From Hydrogenimonas urashimensis (GTDB taxonomy: Bacteria; Campylobacterota; Campylobacteria; Campylobacterales; Hydrogenimonadaceae), in assembly GCF_016593255.1 (NCBI RefSeq), contig NZ_AP023212.1, positions 2,148,001-2,212,000 on the forward strand: a stretch of 64,000 nt of DNA, written 5' to 3'. Positions 38,121 to 46,442 of this stretch are shown one piece after another. The notes beneath the pieces were generated by a model that was given only the letters and a program-made list of their open reading frames with translations, searched no databases and was not told the DNA's origin. Numbering within the stretch: position 1 is the first letter of the stretch; each line of letters begins with the position of its first letter. The position numbers and the translations under genes are program-made.

Positions 38121-38153
38121 AAGCCCAAATTTCACCAAAAAAGAGGTTGATCA

Positions 38154-38867
38154 ATGGCAGGTCACAACAAATGGTCCAAAGTCAAACATATCAAAGCGAA
38201 GGAGGATGCCAAGAAGGGCAAACTCTTCACCAAAGCGGTGCGTGACATTACAACGGCCGCCAAGGCGGGGGGCGGCGATCCGGATACCAATGCGGCGCTG
38301 CGTCTTGCGATCGAGCGGGCGCGTGCCGTTTCGATGCCGGCCGAAAACATTCAGCGGGCTATCGACAAGGCGACGGGCAACCTCAAGGGTGTCAATTACG
38401 AAGAGGTGACCTACGAAGGGTATGGCCCCGGCGGTGTGGCGATCATGGTCGAGACGATGACGGACAATCGCAACCGGACGGTGGCCAACATCCGTCACGC
38501 TTTCAGCAAGGCGGGCGGAAGCCTGGGTACCAGTGGCAGCGTTTCGTGGATGTTCGAAAAAAAAGGGGTCATCACCGTTGAAAGGGGCGAGAAAGATGAC
38601 GAAGTGATGGAGGTTGCGCTGGATAATGGAGCTACGGATATCAAGGAGTTCGACGAAGTTCTGGTCATCGAGAGCGAGCCGGCCGATTTCGACACGCTGC
38701 TGCAGGCGATCGAAAAGACGGGGGTGAACATTCTGGAAAGCTCCGTCGGGCTTGTAGCGACGAACACGATCGATGTGGACGATGAAACGGCAGAAAAGGT
38801 GGAGAGGCTCATCGAGACCCTGGAAGAGGATGACGACGTCCAGAACGTCTACCACAACATGGAATAA
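38154..38867 (+). CDS. yebC: YebC/PmpR-family protein
   Basis: 237 residues, the standard size. The N-terminus [27 protein letters not shown] is the family signature, followed by [20 protein letters not shown] and [11 protein letters not shown]. Members act either as DNA-binding regulators or, as shown for related TACO1/YebC proteins, as translation factors that relieve ribosome stalling. GAGG lies seven bases before the ATG and a TATAAT box is upstream. The PEB4-like gene follows 70 bases later. Confidence 0.96.
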   Translation: MAGHNKWSKVKHIKAKEDAKKGKLFTKAVRDITTAAKAGGGDPDTNAALRLAIERARAVSMPAENIQRAIDKATGNLKGVNYEEVTYEGYGPGGVAIMVETMTDNRNRTVANIRHAFSKAGGSLGTSGSVSWMFEKKGVITVERGEKDDEVMEVALDNGATDIKEFDEVLVIESEPADFDTLLQAIEKTGVNILESSVGLVATNTIDVDDETAEKVERLIETLEEDDDVQNVYHNME

Positions 38868-38937
38868 TTTTCAGTTTACCTTCATTAATCGGAATTTAAG
38901 TACAATGCCACCCATGAAATCGAATCAAAGGAACAGA

Positions 38938-39759
38938 ATGAAAAAACTTGTCATAGCAGGATTGAGCGCCGCGGCACTGGCACTCTCCCTTCCGGCAGCC
39001 GATGTGCTCGCCACGGTCAACGGCCACAAAATTACGAAAGCGGATATCCAGGACGTGATGAATGCCATGGGTGCACGCACCACCTACGACGCTCTTCCGG
39101 AGGATGTGAAGAAAAAGGTTCTCGACCAGGTGGTCGAACAGCAGCTGCTTCAGGAGAAGGCGATCAAAAGCGGCATAGAGAAAGACAAAGAGTACAAAGA
39201 GGCCCTGGCGAAACTGAAGAAGAAACTGGCACTCGATGTCTGGATGAAAAAGCAGCTCGACACCATCAAGGTGAGTGACGCCGAAGCGAAAAAGGCGTAC
39301 GAAGAGCACAAAAACGCATTCCAGCGTCCCGAAAGCGTCCATGCCCGCCATATCCTCGTCAAAACCGAGTCGGAGGCAAAGGCGATCATCGATACGTTGA
39401 ACAAAACGCCCAAAAGCAAACTCAAAGAGAAATTCATCGAACTGGCGAAGAGCAAATCGACCGGTCCCAGCGCATCCCGCGGCGGCGATCTTGGCAGATT
39501 CGGACGCAAACAGATGGTCAAACCGTTCAGTGATGCCGCCTTCTCGCTCAAGGCGGGCGAATATACGAAAACACCGGTCAAAACGCAGTTTGGCTACCAT
39601 GTCATCTATGTCGAAGAGAAACTGCCGGCACAGACGATTCCCTTCAGTGAAGTCAAAGAGCGGATCAAGCAGAATCTCAAGATGGAGAAATTCAAGAAGA
39701 AAATGCAGAAGATCGCTCAGGAGTTAAAAGCGAAAGCGAAAATCAAGTATAATCGGTAA
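38938..39759 (+). CDS. Periplasmic parvulin-type peptidyl-prolyl isomerase (PEB4-like)
   Basis: 273 residues. Signal peptide at 1-20 (KKLVIAGLSAAALALSLPAA), an N-terminal SurA-like chaperone region (TVNGHKITKADIQDVMNAMG), then the PpiC domain near residues 135-230 (ARHILVKTESEAKAI, GPSASRGGDLGRFGRKQMVKPFSDAAFSLKAGE broken by short loops, and FGYHVIYVEE). A Lys-rich tail ends the chain. This is the Campylobacter PEB4 (Cbf2) / Helicobacter HP0175 type, an outer-membrane protein chaperone. The ATG at 38938 has AAAGGA; a longer frame upstream overlaps yebC and is rejected. The fbaA promoter lies inside its last codons. Confidence 0.93.
   Translation: MKKLVIAGLSAAALALSLPAADVLATVNGHKITKADIQDVMNAMGARTTYDALPEDVKKKVLDQVVEQQLLQEKAIKSGIEKDKEYKEALAKLKKKLALDVWMKKQLDTIKVSDAEAKKAYEEHKNAFQRPESVHARHILVKTESEAKAIIDTLNKTPKSKLKEKFIELAKSKSTGPSASRGGDLGRFGRKQMVKPFSDAAFSLKAGEYTKTPVKTQFGYHVIYVEEKLPAQTIPFSEVKERIKQNLKMEKFKKKMQKIAQELKAKAKIKYNR
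39748..39753 (+). promoter_or_regulatory. -10 box of the aldolase gene inside the PEB4-like gene end
   Basis: Perfect TATAAT, 41 bases before the aldolase ATG and just before the preceding stop codon. The aldolase can thus be transcribed independently. Confidence 0.5.
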
Positions 39760-39794
39760 ACAACACTATTTCATCAATCCAAAGAGGAGTCGAG

Positions 39795-40865
39795 ATGTCA
39801 AGAATATCAGATTTTGTCCAGCCGGGTGTGGCCACAGGGGACGATGTCCAGAAAATCTTCGAAATCGCCAAAGCGAACGAGTTCGCCCTTCCCGCTGTCA
39901 ATGTCGTCGGAAGCAATTCGATGAACGCGGCGCTGGAAGCGGCGAAGAGTGTCAACTCTCCCATCATCGTGCAGTTCAGCCACGGCGGCGCTTCGTTTCT
40001 GGGAGGCAAAGGTCTCGACAGTGACAAAGCGGCGGTTCTCGGTGCGATCAGCGGGGCTCAGCACATCCATACCGTCGCCGAAGCCTACGCCGTACCGGTG
40101 ATTTTGCATACCGACCATGCAGCCCGCAAGCTTCTTCCGTGGATCGATGCGCTGCTGGAGGCGAGCGAACAGCATTTCGCCAAAACGGGTCGGCCGCTTT
40201 TTAGCTCCCACATGATCGATTTGAGCGAGGAGCCCCTCGAACAGAATATCGAGACGTGCAAGGTCTATCTCGAACGCATGGACAAGATGGGCATGACGCT
40301 GGAGATCGAGCTTGGCATCACCGGCGGGGAAGAGGACGGCGTCGACAACACCGATGTGGACAACAAACTCCTCTACACCCAGCCCGAAGAGGTCGCCTAC
40401 GCCTACGAAGAGCTCAGCAAAATCAGCGACCGTTTCACGATCGCAGCCTCCTTCGGCAACGTCCACGGTGTCTACAAACCGGGCAACGTCGTGCTTCGAC
40501 CGGAGATTCTCGACAACTCCCAGAAATATATCGAAGAGAAGTACAAAACCGGGAAAAAACCTGTCAGTTTCGTCTTCCACGGCGGCAGCGGTTCCGAGCT
40601 GAAGGATATCCGCGACGCCATCAGCTACGGGGTGGTCAAGATGAACATCGACACCGATACCCAGTGGGCCTTCTGGGACGGCGTCAGGCAGTATGTCGCG
40701 ACGTATCACGACTATCTGCAGGGACAGATCGGCAACCCGGAAGGGGAAGAGAAGCCGAACAAGAAATACTACGATCCCCGCAAATGGCTGCGCGAAGGCG
40801 AAAAATCGATGGCTGCGCGCCTCAAAACAGCATTCGAAGATCTCAATTGCATTGACCGCTTCTAA
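39795..40865 (+). CDS. fbaA: Class II fructose-bisphosphate aldolase
   Basis: Zinc-dependent aldolase of glycolysis and gluconeogenesis. 356 residues, the long FbaA type. Zinc His residues are in ILHTDHAARKLL (near residue 110) and in SFGNVHGVYKPG and FVFHGGSGSELKDI further on; the catalytic Asp lies in HTDHA. Phosphate-binding GGSGS is present. In a chemolithoautotroph it would mainly run in the gluconeogenic direction (inference). GAGGAG precedes the ATG. Its last 14 bases overlap the proposed start of the next gene. Confidence 0.97.
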   Translation: MSRISDFVQPGVATGDDVQKIFEIAKANEFALPAVNVVGSNSMNAALEAAKSVNSPIIVQFSHGGASFLGGKGLDSDKAAVLGAISGAQHIHTVAEAYAVPVILHTDHAARKLLPWIDALLEASEQHFAKTGRPLFSSHMIDLSEEPLEQNIETCKVYLERMDKMGMTLEIELGITGGEEDGVDNTDVDNKLLYTQPEEVAYAYEELSKISDRFTIAASFGNVHGVYKPGNVVLRPEILDNSQKYIEEKYKTGKKPVSFVFHGGSGSELKDIRDAISYGVVKMNIDTDTQWAFWDGVRQYVATYHDYLQGQIGNPEGEEKPNKKYYDPRKWLREGEKSMAARLKTAFEDLNCIDRF

Positions 40866-41760
40866 AAGGGCCTATCCGCCCTCCCGGGTGGATAGATTGA
40901 CAATCGACGGCCGGCTCTTTTATGTCAAGCGCGACGATCTGACCGATCCGCGCTACAGCGGAAACAAACTCCGAAAACTCTCCGCTTTGTTGACACTCTC
41001 CCCCAAACGCTACACCACCATCGTCAGTTACGGCGGCGCCCAGAGCAACGCCATGCTCTCGATCGCCTATCTGGCACAGGCGAAGGGCTGGGATTTCCAT
41101 TATTACTGCAAGATGCTGCCATCCTGGCTGAGGTCCCGTCCCACCGGCAATCTGGCGGCGGCACTGGCCCTTGGTATGCAACTGCACGAAGTGCAGACAC
41201 AGCGGTTTTACCCCCTCGTTTCGGATGTGGCGAGAGCCTGCGGCGAAGATGCGCTCTTCATCCCCCAGGGCGGCGCCGATCCGATCGCAGAAGAGGGGAT
41301 CGCGACACTCGCCCGGGAGATACGGGCATGGAAGGATGAGACGAAACTGCCGCGGCTGACCGTGGCGACACCCAGCGGTACGGGAACGACGGCACTCTAT
41401 CTGCGCAAAAACCTCCCTCCCGACATCGATGTGGTGACGGTTCCGGTGGTGGGGGATGCAGAGGTCCTTCGGGCGCAGTGGAGAGAGCTCGAACCGGATA
41501 TGAGCGCCTATCCCTCCGTATTGGACAGGAGGGGCAAGTGGCCTTTCGCGAAGCCGAACAGAGCGTACTATGCGATATGGCAACGACTCGGCAAAGCGGG
41601 TGTGGAATTCGATCTGATCTATGCCCCGAAAACATGGCTCGAACTGCTTGATGCCTACGAAAACCTGACGCAGCCGATTCTCTATATCCACAGCGGAGGA
41701 GTCAGCGGCAATGTGAGCCAGCTCGAAAACTACCGGCACAAGGGGATGCTGGATGGGTAA
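40852..41760 (+). CDS. PLP-dependent ACC deaminase / D-cysteine desulfhydrase-like enzyme
   Basis: About 302 residues from a TTG at 40852 (weak GAAGA site, 14-base overlap with fbaA); a GTG at 40888 is an alternative start. Family motifs: LFYVKRDDLTDPRYSGNKLRKL with the PLP Lys in SGNK, VSYGGAQSNAMLSIAYLA (phosphate/carboxylate site), and IPQGGADPIAEEGI. C-terminal TPSGTGTTALYLRKNL binds the cofactor phosphate. Such enzymes deaminate 1-aminocyclopropane-1-carboxylate or split D-cysteine; sequence alone does not decide, and D-cysteine or a related amino acid is more likely outside plant-associated bacteria. lutA overlaps its end by 8 bases. Confidence 0.83.
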   Translation: MTASKRAYPPSRVDRLTIDGRLFYVKRDDLTDPRYSGNKLRKLSALLTLSPKRYTTIVSYGGAQSNAMLSIAYLAQAKGWDFHYYCKMLPSWLRSRPTGNLAAALALGMQLHEVQTQRFYPLVSDVARACGEDALFIPQGGADPIAEEGIATLAREIRAWKDETKLPRLTVATPSGTGTTALYLRKNLPPDIDVVTVPVVGDAEVLRAQWRELEPDMSAYPSVLDRRGKWPFAKPNRAYYAIWQRLGKAGVEFDLIYAPKTWLELLDAYENLTQPILYIHSGGVSGNVSQLENYRHKGMLDG

Positions 41761-42499
41761 GAGGGTCGGACTTTTCGTTCCATGCTATGTCAACGACTTC
41801 TATCCCGAGGCGGCGTTTTCGACGTTGGAGGTGCTGGAGTCGCTGGGGTTTGACGTGGTATATCCCGAAAACCAGAGCTGCTGCGGCCAGCCCTTTTTGA
41901 ACAACGGCATGGTTTATGATGCCCGGAAACTGGCGGAGAGATTCGTCGATATTTTTGCCGACTTCGATTTTGTCGTCGCACCGAGCAGCAGCTGTATCGG
42001 AGCGGTCAAACATCGCTACGACGGGATCGTGAAAGATGCCCGCTACCCTCTTCTTAGGCAAAGGGTCTACGAGCTCTGCGAATTTCTCCACGACGTGGTC
42101 GGAATCGAAAATCTCCGGTTTCAAACCCCTTTTCGGGGGCGTGTGGGTCTGCACAACAGTTGCCACGCCCTTCGGGAGCTGGGTCTGGCCGCTCCGAGCG
42201 AACTGCATATTCCTCCCTTCAGCAAGGTCAGAGCGGTACTGTCGAAAATCGAGGGGCTGGAGGTGGTGGAGCCCTCCCGGGACGAGTGCTGCGGTTTCGG
42301 CGGAACGTTCAGTATCCAGGAGAGTGCGGTATCGGCGATGATGGGACGTGACCGCATTGCCGACCACCGGACCAACGGGGTCGATATCGTGGCAGGGGTC
42401 GATATGTCGTGCCTTATGCACATGGAGGGACTTGCGAAGCGGGACGGCATACCGGTGCGTTTTGTGCATGTGGCCCAACTCATGACCGGGAGGGTGTGA
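41753..42499 (+). CDS. lutA: L-lactate oxidation complex subunit LutA (CCG-domain Fe-S protein)
   Basis: 248 residues with two CCG domains: NQSCCGQPFLNNG near residue 43 and RDECCGFGGTFSIQE near residue 180, plus Cys in VPCYVN, PSSSCIG, LHNSCHAL and DMSCLMH that complete two cysteine clusters. This matches LutA/YkgE, one of three subunits (LutABC) oxidising L-lactate to pyruvate. It overlaps the upstream PLP enzyme by 8 bases, and its stop overlaps the lutB ATG by one base. No lactate permease or regulator is adjacent. Confidence 0.92.
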   Translation: MGKRVGLFVPCYVNDFYPEAAFSTLEVLESLGFDVVYPENQSCCGQPFLNNGMVYDARKLAERFVDIFADFDFVVAPSSSCIGAVKHRYDGIVKDARYPLLRQRVYELCEFLHDVVGIENLRFQTPFRGRVGLHNSCHALRELGLAAPSELHIPPFSKVRAVLSKIEGLEVVEPSRDECCGFGGTFSIQESAVSAMMGRDRIADHRTNGVDIVAGVDMSCLMHMEGLAKRDGIPVRFVHVAQLMTGRV

Positions 42500-43866
42500 T
42501 GGTCGATCATGCAAGAAACGCCGCCGCGTTCGTATCCGATATCGAAAGAACCCGCTGGCACGACCAAGCACTCTGGTTCGTCCGTCAAAAGCGTGATCGC
42601 GCCGCCCGTTCGGTGCCGGAATGGGAGAAGCTGAGGGAGAGTGCACAAAAGGTGAAATCCCACACGCTTGCCCATCTGGGTCATTATCTCGAGCGGTTCG
42701 AGGCCAACGCCCGGGCCAACGGTATCGACGTACGCTGGGCAGCAGACGGTGCGGCACTCCGCCGTATCGTGGCGGAGATTCTAAAAGAACACGGCGCGGT
42801 ACGGGTGGTCAAAAGCAAGTCGATGTTGACGGAAGAGTGTGGTCTCAACCCCCATCTGCAGAGCCTGGGCATCGAAGTGACCGACACCGATCTGGGGGAA
42901 CGGATCGTGCAGTTGGCCGGCGACCATCCCAGTCACATCGTCCTTCCGGCGATCCACATGAAAAAAGAGGATGTGGCCGCACTCTTTTCGAAGCATCTGC
43001 ATACCGACCCCGGCAACGCCGATGCCCACTATCTCACACGCGCGGCACGCGAGCATCTGCGGCAGAAATTTCTGGAAGCCGACGCCGCGATCACGGGTGT
43101 CAATTTCGCCCTGGCGGAAGAGGGCGGTTTCGTCGTCTGTACCAATGAAGGCAATGCCGACCTCGGCACCGCGCTTCCTAATCTGCATATCGCCTGCATG
43201 GGACTGGAAAAAGTGATTCCTTCAGCCAAGCAACTGGGTGTTTTCACCCGTCTTCTCGCACGCAGTGCCACGGGGCAGGCGATCACCACCTATACCTCCC
43301 ACTTCATGCGCCCCAAACCGGGCGGACGCCTTGTGGTAGTCATTGTCGACAACGGACGGAGTCGACTCTTAAAAGGCCGGCAGGCCGGGGCGCTTTCGTG
43401 CATCCGGTGCGGTGCCTGCATGAACACCTGTCCTGTTTACCGGCGCAGCGGTGGCCACAGCTACGGCACCGTGGTTCCCGGGCCCATCGGTTCGGTACTG
43501 GCGGGAGCGTCGGATGTGGAAAAATTTGCTTCGCTCCCCTTTGCCTGCTCGCTTTGCGCTTCCTGTGACAATGTCTGTCCCGTGCGCATCGATCTGCACG
43601 CCCGACTTTGTGACGAGAGAGAAGAGGCGATTGCGGTACCCGACTACGCCGGCAAAAGAGCGGGCCTGAAAATGGCGGCCTTCCTGCTTCGTCATCCGAA
43701 ACTCTACGAGATGCTTATGGGGCTGGCAAGAGCGGTGCTTCCGAGACTTCCAAGAGGTCTGCTTTATAACCGCTTCAACCTCTGGGGAAGGGAGCGGGAG
43801 ATGCCGATACCCGCCAAAAAGGCGTTCAGAGAACTCTACAGGGAGAGACGATGTCGGAGAAGATGA
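42499..43866 (+). CDS. lutB: L-lactate oxidation complex subunit LutB
   Basis: 455 residues. The N-terminal LUD domain includes VVKSKSMLTEECGLN, ITGVNFALAEEGGFVVCTNEGN and the conserved PNLHIACMGLEKV. Two 4Fe-4S motifs follow: CIRCGACMNTCPVY near residue 302 and CSLCASCDNVCPVRIDLH near residue 353. The C-terminal helices read GLKMAAFLLRHPKLYEMLMG. Start at the ATG overlapping the lutA stop; an earlier in-frame ATG lies inside lutA. lutC begins 16 bases before its end. Confidence 0.95.
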   Translation: MVDHARNAAAFVSDIERTRWHDQALWFVRQKRDRAARSVPEWEKLRESAQKVKSHTLAHLGHYLERFEANARANGIDVRWAADGAALRRIVAEILKEHGAVRVVKSKSMLTEECGLNPHLQSLGIEVTDTDLGERIVQLAGDHPSHIVLPAIHMKKEDVAALFSKHLHTDPGNADAHYLTRAAREHLRQKFLEADAAITGVNFALAEEGGFVVCTNEGNADLGTALPNLHIACMGLEKVIPSAKQLGVFTRLLARSATGQAITTYTSHFMRPKPGGRLVVVIVDNGRSRLLKGRQAGALSCIRCGACMNTCPVYRRSGGHSYGTVVPGPIGSVLAGASDVEKFASLPFACSLCASCDNVCPVRIDLHARLCDEREEAIAVPDYAGKRAGLKMAAFLLRHPKLYEMLMGLARAVLPRLPRGLLYNRFNLWGREREMPIPAKKAFRELYRERRCRRR

Positions 43867-44399
43867 AAATTTTCGCGAATCTGAAAGATCGCTGCGACGA
43901 GCCCGAAGCCCCACCCGCTTTTGACTTTGCGGCAATGCGTTTTGACGACCCCATAGAGGCTTTCAAAAACGCGCTGAAAGCGGCCGGTGGTGATGCGACG
44001 GAAGTTCGTGGCGATTTGAAAGAGGCGATTTCAGCCGCTTTTGCCGATGCGACGATTGCAGTGGATACACGCCTCGATCCGGTGGTTGTTCCTGAAAAGC
44101 TCTCAACGGTCGGGCTCGCCATAGTGGAAGCTTCGTTTGGCGTGGCGGAAAACGGGGCGGTCTGGATCGATCCTCGGGACCGCTATCCCAGAGAGCTTCT
44201 GACGCTGGCTGAAAATCTGGCCGTCCTGCTTCCGGCCGAGCGCATCGTCGCCACGATGCACGAAGCCTATGAGCGGATCGATCTGAGCGAGACCGGATAC
44301 GCTCTTTTTCTCTGCGGCCCCTCCAAAACCGCCGACATCGAACAGGCTCTTGTTATCGGCGCCCACGGCGCCATAGCGCTCAGGGTGTTTTTAACCTGA
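43851..44399 (+). CDS. lutC: L-lactate oxidation complex subunit LutC
   Basis: 182 residues of LUD fold: SFGVAENGAVWIDP (Glu/Asn motif corresponding to the LutB EEGG site), PAERIVATMHEAYERI, and CGPSKTADIEQALVIGAHGAIALRVFL, the typical LutC C-terminus. Starts 16 bases inside lutB. Ends one base from the convergent lhgO gene. The lutABC order and overlaps are those of the lactate operon elsewhere. Confidence 0.93.
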   Translation: MSEKMKIFANLKDRCDEPEAPPAFDFAAMRFDDPIEAFKNALKAAGGDATEVRGDLKEAISAAFADATIAVDTRLDPVVVPEKLSTVGLAIVEASFGVAENGAVWIDPRDRYPRELLTLAENLAVLLPAERIVATMHEAYERIDLSETGYALFLCGPSKTADIEQALVIGAHGAIALRVFLT

Positions 44400-44400
44400 G

Positions 44401-45615
44401 TCAAAGACTCCTCGCCGCTTCTTTTTCTGCGACATACTTTTCAACGACCCATTCGGCGAAGGGAAGGCTGCAGGTAAAGGCGGGTGAGACGGCGTTGAGG
44501 ATGTGGATGGAGTTTTCGTCTCCCTCCACGACGAAATCCTGAACCAGTTCCAGAGTTTCGGTATCGAGCAGCTGGGCACGAATGCCGGGGACACTCCATG
44601 TGTCGAATTTTTTCTCATCGATCGATTTGACCATGTCGCGGGCGAGGGCGGCGAGATGCTTTTTGGAGTATTTTTTGAACTCCTCGAACGCAAGGGAGCG
44701 GAAATTGAAGCGGTTGGTGACGAAAAGCTTCGTTTCGTACCACAGAATCTCCATCATCTCGTCGAAGCTGAAGCGGCTGAAGCCTTCGTAGTTTTCTCGC
44801 CAGAAGGCGGGGATGGCCGTGGGTCCTATTTTGATCGTGCCGTCGACGGTGACAGTGTAGTGCACGCCCAGAAAGGGGTTTTTCAGATTCGGGACGGGGT
44901 AGATATTGGTAACGATGGGAGTGTCGCCACCGCTGTATTTGAGGTAGATGCCTTTGAAGGGAACAATGGTGAATCTGTCGCCGAAACCGAACTGTTTGGC
45001 GATCCTGTCGGCATAGAGCCCGGCGCAATTGATGATGACGTCCGCTTCGAAAGCGCTCCGATCGGTTTTGATCCGGTTGAGCCCGGTGCGGTAGAGGTAG
45101 CGGGTATTGAGATGGAGTTTGGCCCCGTTTTCGATAACGACATCCCTCAGTTTTCTGACGACCGCTTTCGGATTGACGGTAGCGGTGGTAGGGCTGTAGA
45201 GGGCGTAACCGAATGTATTGGCGTTGGGATCGATCTTTTCGAGCTCTTTTTCGTCGATGATGCGTACGTCAACCCCGTTGGCGCGCCCCCGGTTTTCCAG
45301 CTCATGGAGCGTCTGTACCTCCGCTTCGTTCCGGGCGATCACCACTTTTTTGCAGGCGTTTATCGGCAGACCGTAATCTTGGCAGAAGGCTTTGAGGCGG
45401 GCATTGCCCTCGCGAGTGAAGCGCGCTTTGAGCGAATCGGCGGTGTAGTAGAAACCGGCGTGAAGTACACCGCTGTTGCGGCCGCTCGCATGCATTGCCA
45501 CATCTCTTTCTTTCTCGATGATGCTGATCGATTTTGTGGGAAATCTCTCCTGCAGCGCCCTGGCGACACTCAATCCGACGATACCGGCACCGATAATGAG
45601 AAAATCCGTTTTCAA
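44401..45615 (-). CDS. lhgO: L-2-hydroxyglutarate oxidase
   Basis: FAD enzyme oxidising L-2-hydroxyglutarate to 2-oxoglutarate and passing electrons to the membrane quinone pool. 404 residues: FAD fold DFLIIGAGIVGLSVARAL at the N-terminus, HASGRNSGVLHAGFYY (near residue 43), and the LhgO-type C-terminus DEKKFDTWSVPGIRAQL and VSPAFTCSLPFAEWV. Translation begins at a TTG with GGAGG seven bases upstream. It has its own TATAAT promoter. The gene faces lutABC, so two 2-hydroxyacid oxidases are clustered. In a 2-oxoglutarate-centred reverse TCA organism this could repair side products (inference). Confidence 0.93.
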   Translation of the reverse strand: MKTDFLIIGAGIVGLSVARALQERFPTKSISIIEKERDVAMHASGRNSGVLHAGFYYTADSLKARFTREGNARLKAFCQDYGLPINACKKVVIARNEAEVQTLHELENRGRANGVDVRIIDEKELEKIDPNANTFGYALYSPTTATVNPKAVVRKLRDVVIENGAKLHLNTRYLYRTGLNRIKTDRSAFEADVIINCAGLYADRIAKQFGFGDRFTIVPFKGIYLKYSGGDTPIVTNIYPVPNLKNPFLGVHYTVTVDGTIKIGPTAIPAFWRENYEGFSRFSFDEMMEILWYETKLFVTNRFNFRSLAFEEFKKYSKKHLAALARDMVKSIDEKKFDTWSVPGIRAQLLDTETLELVQDFVVEGDENSIHILNAVSPAFTCSLPFAEWVVEKYVAEKEAARSL

Positions 45616-45645
45616 AGCAGACCCTCCGAGCGTTTGGGGTTTTCA

Positions 45646-45651
45646 ATTATA
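45646..45651 (-). promoter_or_regulatory. -10 box of lhgO
   Basis: Perfect TATAAT on the minus strand, about 30 bases before the TTG start. Confidence 0.55.
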
Positions 45652-45845
45652 ACTAATATTACGCCGTCGTAACTCCCTATGTTCCAACCAGCACGCACAT
45701 AATGCGAGGCGCAGCCAAAGCTACGCCGATGCCTTCGCAACGCAAAGACGGTACGGCGATGGTGCCTTGGATGATGGTGACTGCTGCGTTGCATTCGGTT
45801 ATAACAAATGGGCAACGAGAGAATGGGCATGAAGCCGATATGCGG

Positions 45846-45851
45846 TATAAT
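45846..45851 (+). promoter_or_regulatory. -10 box of the dodecin gene
   Basis: Perfect TATAAT, 30 bases before the dodecin ATG, followed by an AAGGAGAG site. Confidence 0.6.
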
Positions 45852-45881
45852 GACACATATTCCGTTTGAAAAGGAGAGAAA

Positions 45882-46097
45882 ATGTCGAGTGTTGTCAAAG
45901 TGATCGAAGTGATCGCGCAGTCCAAAAAAAGCTGGGAAGACGCCGCCGCCAACGCGGTCAAAGAGGCTGCAAAAAGTGTCGAAAACATCAAATCCATCTA
46001 TATCAAAGATATGAGTGCAAAAGTGGAGAAAGGCAAGATCGTTCTGTATCGGGTGAACGCCAACATTTCATTCGTAGTCGGCAAAAAGAAAAAATGA
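45882..46097 (+). CDS. Dodecin flavoprotein
   Basis: 71 residues. Dodecins form hollow dodecamers that bind FMN/riboflavin and buffer free flavin. Family pattern: VVKVIEVIAQSKKSWEDAAANAVKEAAKSVENI, then the strand SIYIKDMSAKVEKGKIVLYRVNANISFVV. The flavin-stacking Trp is in KSWEDA. The C-terminus ends GKKKK, more basic than usual. It is monocistronic, with a good promoter, ribosome site and a hairpin after the stop. Confidence 0.93.
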   Translation: MSSVVKVIEVIAQSKKSWEDAAANAVKEAAKSVENIKSIYIKDMSAKVEKGKIVLYRVNANISFVVGKKKK

Positions 46098-46103
46098 TTT
46101 TTC

Positions 46104-46137
46104 AAAGCGTGCCTTCGCCTGTGTGGAAAGGCGCTTT
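46104..46137 (+). terminator. Hairpin after the dodecin gene
   Basis: AAAGC and GCCTT pair with AAGGC and GCTTT around a 12-base loop, with a 2-base bulge. The following T-run is weak (ATCTTTG). Confidence 0.4.
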
Positions 46138-46442
46138 ATCTTTGCAGCGCGGTGGGAAAGAGAAGAGCAGGACTTTTTAATTTTGTGGAAACGACTGTTT
46201 TGCGGCTCTGTGCGAAAATTTCTACCGTGCGTGAATAGGTGACTTCTTCCTTTTACCCTTCCGAAGATCTTCACGTTCGCACCGCATCATAGATTCCAAT
46301 GACTGTTTCATTGTTTTGAAAAACAAAAAGATCGTATCTTTTTTTTGAGGATTTTACCCGGTTGTAGGATGGGTTATGCAATGGCACAGAAGGGCGGGAA
46401 GAAACGGAAGCCGGGGCGCAAGGCCCCGAGTGGAAAGAGGTA
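46138..46442. other. Gene-free interval between dodecin and malic enzyme
   Basis: About 300 bases with no supportable frame on either strand. It holds two possible stem-loops: CAATGA-CTGTT-TCATTG then TTTT (46297-46317, plus) and CGGGGC-GCAAG-GCCCCG (46412-46428), which lies just after the malic enzyme stop on the minus strand and may help end that transcript. Confidence 0.4.

Noticed and set aside
45612-45997. Minus-strand frames in the lhgO-dodecin interval
   Set aside because: They cross the promoters of lhgO and dodecin and have no ribosome sites. The interval is treated as regulatory.
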